From positions 54,592-118,591 of the forward strand of contig CAIQKM010000074.1 in the NCBI GenBank assembly GCA_903872345.1: 64,000 nt of DNA, written 5' to 3'. Under the pieces are notes generated by a model. It was not told the DNA's origin. It saw only the letters and a program-made list of their open reading frames with translations, and searched no databases. This stretch comes from an uncultured Verrucomicrobia subdivision 3 bacterium. GTDB lineage: Bacteria; Verrucomicrobiota; Verrucomicrobiia; Limisphaerales; UBA11358. How positions within the stretch are numbered: position 1 is the stretch's first letter; each line of letters opens with the position of its first letter. Both the position numbers and the translations under genes were made by a program. Below are positions 60,512-64,000 of the stretch, piece after piece.

Positions 60512-61897
60512 ATGAAGCTAAACCGTTATTTTGTGCTGCCGGTCCTGCTGCTGGGATTCTCCCTCGCCGCCTCGGCGGACTTGGCGTCCCTTTTCACCAA
60601 CCTGCCGCCCGGCCAGACCCCCGTGCTGCCCCGGCGCCCGAGCATGATCCTGATCGTGTGTCACGGGATCGGCTATGGCGACCTGAGCTGCTACGGCCAG
60701 ACCAATTACCAAACCCCGAATCTGGACCGCCTGGCCGCCGAAGGCATCCGCTTCACCAGCTATTATGCCGGCAACGGGGATGGCACCGCCGGCCGCGCCG
60801 TGCTGCTTACCGGCCAGAAAGACATCACGCCGCCCGCCACCCCCGAGGGCGACCTGCCCCTGACGGCGAAAGAAATCACCGTGGCCAAGCGACTGCATGA
60901 CGCGGGCTATCACACCGGCTTGATCGGCGAATGGGGCTTGGGCGACCGGCCTTGGGAAGCCGGCTTCGATGAATTTGCCGGCTGCCTCGGCAGCGCCGAA
61001 GGCCGGGATTACTTTCCGCCCGCGCTCCGCCGTTTTGCCGCCGGGCTCGTCTATGACCGCACCAACAATGTCCACAAGGATTTCAACAGCCAGACGGTCC
61101 TCTATCCCAATCGGAACGGTCTCAAAGGCGAGTTCTTGCCCGACCTGCAGGTGAAGATGATGCTGAACTTCATCAAGAACAACACGCCGGACCAGTTCAA
61201 CCATTACAAACCGTTCTTCCTGGTCACGGACTTCTCACTGCCCCGTTCAGCGGCCATTGGCGCGGATGATTATCCCGTTCCCACCGATGCCCCCTTCTCC
61301 GATGAACCCTGGCCCCAGGCCGCAAAAAATCGCGCGGCCCTCATCAGCCGCCTCGACACCGGCATCGGCCAGTTGCTGGAAAAGCTCGCCCAGCCTTTTT
61401 ACAGCAACACCGTGGCCGTCTTTTTCACCAGCGATGCCGGCCCGGAACAATTTGCCGACCCCAAGTTGAATCTGCTCCAACCCGCCGGCAGCTTCAGCGG
61501 TCACCGGGGTGAACTGAACGAAGGCGGCCTGCGCGTGCCGATGATTGCCCGCTGGCCCGGTCATATTCCCGCCGGTCAGACCAGCGACCTGCCGTGGGCC
61601 GCGTGGGATTTTGCGCCCACCGCGCTGGAAATCGGTTTTGTGCTGCCGCCGGCAGAGCTTGCCGGCAAGTCCGTGCTACCGGTGCTGAGCGGCGAAACCG
61701 TTACCAACCGGGAGGAAACGCTGTCGTGGTCATTACCGGGAACGGTGCCGGCCCGCGCGGCGCGCTTCGGGAATTGGAAGGTCATTCAGACCGGCACCAA
61801 TGCGCCGGAATTCTTCAACCTGACGGTTGACCCGCAGGAAAAGACGAACACACCGAACGCTGAAATTGCCGCCAAATTCGCCGCACTGTCGCAATAG
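60512..61897 (+). CDS. Sulfatase-fold protein lacking catalytic residues (putative pseudo-sulfatase)
   Basis: Overall sulfatase pattern (MILIVCHGIGYGDLSCYGQTNYQTPNLDRLAAEGIRFTSYYAG...GRAVLLTG...GGLRVPMIARWPGHIPAG), but the Cys/Ser-x-Pro-x-Arg motif reads GTAGR and GKWHLG reads GEWGLG. Confidence 0.85.
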   Translation: MKLNRYFVLPVLLLGFSLAASADLASLFTNLPPGQTPVLPRRPSMILIVCHGIGYGDLSCYGQTNYQTPNLDRLAAEGIRFTSYYAGNGDGTAGRAVLLTGQKDITPPATPEGDLPLTAKEITVAKRLHDAGYHTGLIGEWGLGDRPWEAGFDEFAGCLGSAEGRDYFPPALRRFAAGLVYDRTNNVHKDFNSQTVLYPNRNGLKGEFLPDLQVKMMLNFIKNNTPDQFNHYKPFFLVTDFSLPRSAAIGADDYPVPTDAPFSDEPWPQAAKNRAALISRLDTGIGQLLEKLAQPFYSNTVAVFFTSDAGPEQFADPKLNLLQPAGSFSGHRGELNEGGLRVPMIARWPGHIPAGQTSDLPWAAWDFAPTALEIGFVLPPAELAGKSVLPVLSGETVTNREETLSWSLPGTVPARAARFGNWKVIQTGTNAPEFFNLTVDPQEKTNTPNAEIAAKFAALSQ

Positions 61898-62040
61898 GGC
61901 GGTGGTGGTTATACCCGAAAAGCAAGTTAAACGGCAGGCAAACGCGTAGCGCAGTCTTTCCAGCCTGCGAGATGGTCTTACGCTCGCCCTCACCCGCCGG
62001 GAAGATTGCAGACCTCGTTCATCCATGCTTTAATTTGCCC

Positions 62041-63813
62041 GTGCTGCCTCATAAACAGATTCAAATTCGCCTGCAAGCCGCCGTCCTGGCGATCTTGCCG
62101 GATGCGGATGTCTCCGTCGTCCTCGTCCGCCCCTGTCCCGAACCCAAGTTCGGCGATTACCAGAGCAACGCCCTGATGGCCCTCGCCAAGGCCCGGAAAC
62201 TCAATCCACGCCAACTCGCCACCGATGTCCTCGCCAAACTGGATTTGGCCGATACCTGCGAAAAGGTGGAGATTGCCGGCGCCGGCTTCCTGAATTTCCG
62301 TCTCAAAACCGCCGTGCTCGCGGAAAACCTCGCCGCCGCCGTGCGTGGCGAGCACCTGTTTTTTGACCGGGCCGCCACGCCCAGGACGGTGGTCATTGAT
62401 TTCAGCTCGCCGAACGTGGCCAAGCCCATGCACGTCGGGCACATTCGGTCTACCGGCATTGGCGACGCCCTCCAGCGCACCCTGCGGTTGCTGGGGCATA
62501 ACGTCATTACGGACAATCATATCGGCGACTGGGGCACGCAATTTGGCAAGCTCCTGATCGGCTGGAAACAGGCCTTGGACCGCGCCGCGCTCGAACGCGA
62601 TGCGATTGCCGAACTGGAACGGCTGTACAAGGTCATCAACGCCGAGTGCGATGCGAATCCCGCCCGCCTCGAAGAGGCCAAGGCCGAACTCGTGAAACTC
62701 CAGGCCGGCGACGCCGAAAACATCGCCATCTGGAAAGAGATGATCCGCCTCTCGCAGGTGCAGTTCGACACCATTTACGGCCGACTGGGCGTGAAATTTG
62801 ACCACACCCTCGGCGAAAGTTTTTACAATCCCTGGCTCGGCGAAGTGGTGAATGATTTGCTCGCCCGGGGCATTGCCCGCGAGAGCGAAGGCGCCGTGGG
62901 CGTGTTCAGCGATGGTTCGCTCCCGCCCAAGGAAGATCCGTTTCTGGTGAATCGCGATGGCGAATGGGTGGCCGATCCCGCGCTGGTCCGGAAGAGCGAC
63001 GGCGGGTTCAACTACATGACCACCGACCTGGCCACCATTGATTACCGGCTCAAGACGTGGTCACCCACCGAGATTGTGTATGTGGTGGATGACCGGCAGT
63101 CGCCGCATTTCAAGAAGCTGTTCCTCACCTTCGCCCGCTGGCAAGGCGGGGCGGCCAAGCAGGTGAAGCTCGTGCACGTCGGCTTCGGCAAAATTCTGGG
63201 CGACGATGGGAAACCTTTCAAAACCCGCTCCGGGGATACCGTAAAGCTGGGCGATTTGTTGGATGAAGCCACGGAACGCGCCCTGAAAATTGCGGCTGAA
63301 AAAAATGCCGCGCTGCCCGTCGGCGAATTGAACCACATCGCGCAAGTGATCGGTCTTGGAGCCGTGAAGTACGCCGATCTCCTGCCCAACCGGCAGAGTG
63401 ATTACATTTTTAGCTGGGACAAGATGCTGGCCTTGCAGGGCAACACCGCGCCGTATTTGCAATACGCCTGCGCGCGCATCGCCAGCATCCGCCGCAAAGC
63501 GCCGGTGGTGGACGCCTCCGGCCAATCCACCGCGCCCATCGGTCTCGATGCGCCGGAAGAGGCGGCGCTCGCAAAACATTTGCTGAACTTCGGCCTGACG
63601 CTCGAAGCCGTGGCCGAGGAATACCGCCCGAATTATCTCTGCAATTATCTCTATGAACTGGCGGGCAAGTTCACCTCGTTCTACGAAAACTGCCCCGTGC
63701 TAAAGGCGGAGGAACCCACGCGCGGCTCCCGGCTGGCGCTGTGCGATCTGACCGCCCGCGTCCTCAAAAAAGGCCTGGAAACCCTGGGCATTGAAACGGT
63801 GGAGCAGATGTAG
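62041..63813 (+). CDS. argS: Arginyl-tRNA synthetase
   Basis: VIDFSSPNVAKPMHVGHIRSTGIGDALQRTLRLLGHNVITDNHIGDWGTQFGKLLIGW ... GFGKILGDDGKPFKTRSGDTVKLGDLLDEA. Confidence 0.96.
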   Translation: MLPHKQIQIRLQAAVLAILPDADVSVVLVRPCPEPKFGDYQSNALMALAKARKLNPRQLATDVLAKLDLADTCEKVEIAGAGFLNFRLKTAVLAENLAAAVRGEHLFFDRAATPRTVVIDFSSPNVAKPMHVGHIRSTGIGDALQRTLRLLGHNVITDNHIGDWGTQFGKLLIGWKQALDRAALERDAIAELERLYKVINAECDANPARLEEAKAELVKLQAGDAENIAIWKEMIRLSQVQFDTIYGRLGVKFDHTLGESFYNPWLGEVVNDLLARGIARESEGAVGVFSDGSLPPKEDPFLVNRDGEWVADPALVRKSDGGFNYMTTDLATIDYRLKTWSPTEIVYVVDDRQSPHFKKLFLTFARWQGGAAKQVKLVHVGFGKILGDDGKPFKTRSGDTVKLGDLLDEATERALKIAAEKNAALPVGELNHIAQVIGLGAVKYADLLPNRQSDYIFSWDKMLALQGNTAPYLQYACARIASIRRKAPVVDASGQSTAPIGLDAPEEAALAKHLLNFGLTLEAVAEEYRPNYLCNYLYELAGKFTSFYENCPVLKAEEPTRGSRLALCDLTARVLKKGLETLGIETVEQM

Positions 63814-63861
63814 TCTGCGTTACCGCGTGTCATGCCGGCGGGGGGACTGCCACTGCCGCTG

Positions 63862-63936
63862 ATAGGGGTAGGGATGGGGGATTAGCCCCACCCCTCCCTC
63901 CGAACCGGACGGGCGGATTTCCCGCATCCGGCTCTC
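63862..63936 (-). ncRNA. Putative group II intron domains V and VI (3' end of intron; remainder beyond window)
   Basis: Minus strand: GAGCCGGAUGCGGGAAAUCCGCCCGUCCGGUUC (D5-like hairpin with GAAA-type loop) followed by a stem GGGAGGGGUGGGG-cuaau-CCCCCAUCCCUACCCCUAU (D6-like). Confidence 0.65.
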
Positions 63937-64000
63937 CAGTCAGTGGGTTCGTAGTTTTACGATTGTCCGCGTATAAGCATGTTCCGCCACCAAGGATAGC

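Overview
GC-rich bacterial window, probably Verrucomicrobiota. Evidence for that placement: PEP-CTERM protein, H-X9-DG pseudopilins, giant autotransporter-associated beta-strand-repeat proteins, DapL lysine pathway, many secreted glycoside hydrolases. Main contents in order: a partial GH9; a GH44/GH51-like hydrolase; a 2012-aa beta-strand-repeat protein; a YncE-like propeller and DUF2911; a tightly overlapping operon of large PIG-L deacetylase, unlisted 50-aa membrane ORF, SSS symporter, compact BshC-like protein, BshB and BshA (bacillithiol-type); a decayed IS1634-like transposase; small accessory ORFs and a toxin-antitoxin pair whose toxin carries an in-frame stop; DapL; P-II/AmtB and type II glutamine synthetase, each preceded by a sigma-54-like promoter; a PP2C phosphatase coupled to a 127-aa kinase-like protein; PEP-CTERM protein; NuoA; phosphoglucomutase; FolA/SanA-like/ThyA; pseudopilins around a second beta-strand-repeat protein; RedB-like/histidine kinase/hybrid regulator operon; a sugar-use cluster (isomerase, GPH transporter, Gfo/Idh/MocA, GH2); a CecR-like-regulated ABC exporter; RhuM between direct repeats; a sulfatase-fold protein lacking the catalytic residues; ArgS; and the 3' end (D5/D6) of a group II intron at the right edge. 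Best candidate for something undescribed: the ~257-aa BshC-like protein at 15901-16674 and its coupled operon. All family calls come from reading motifs; no searches were run.
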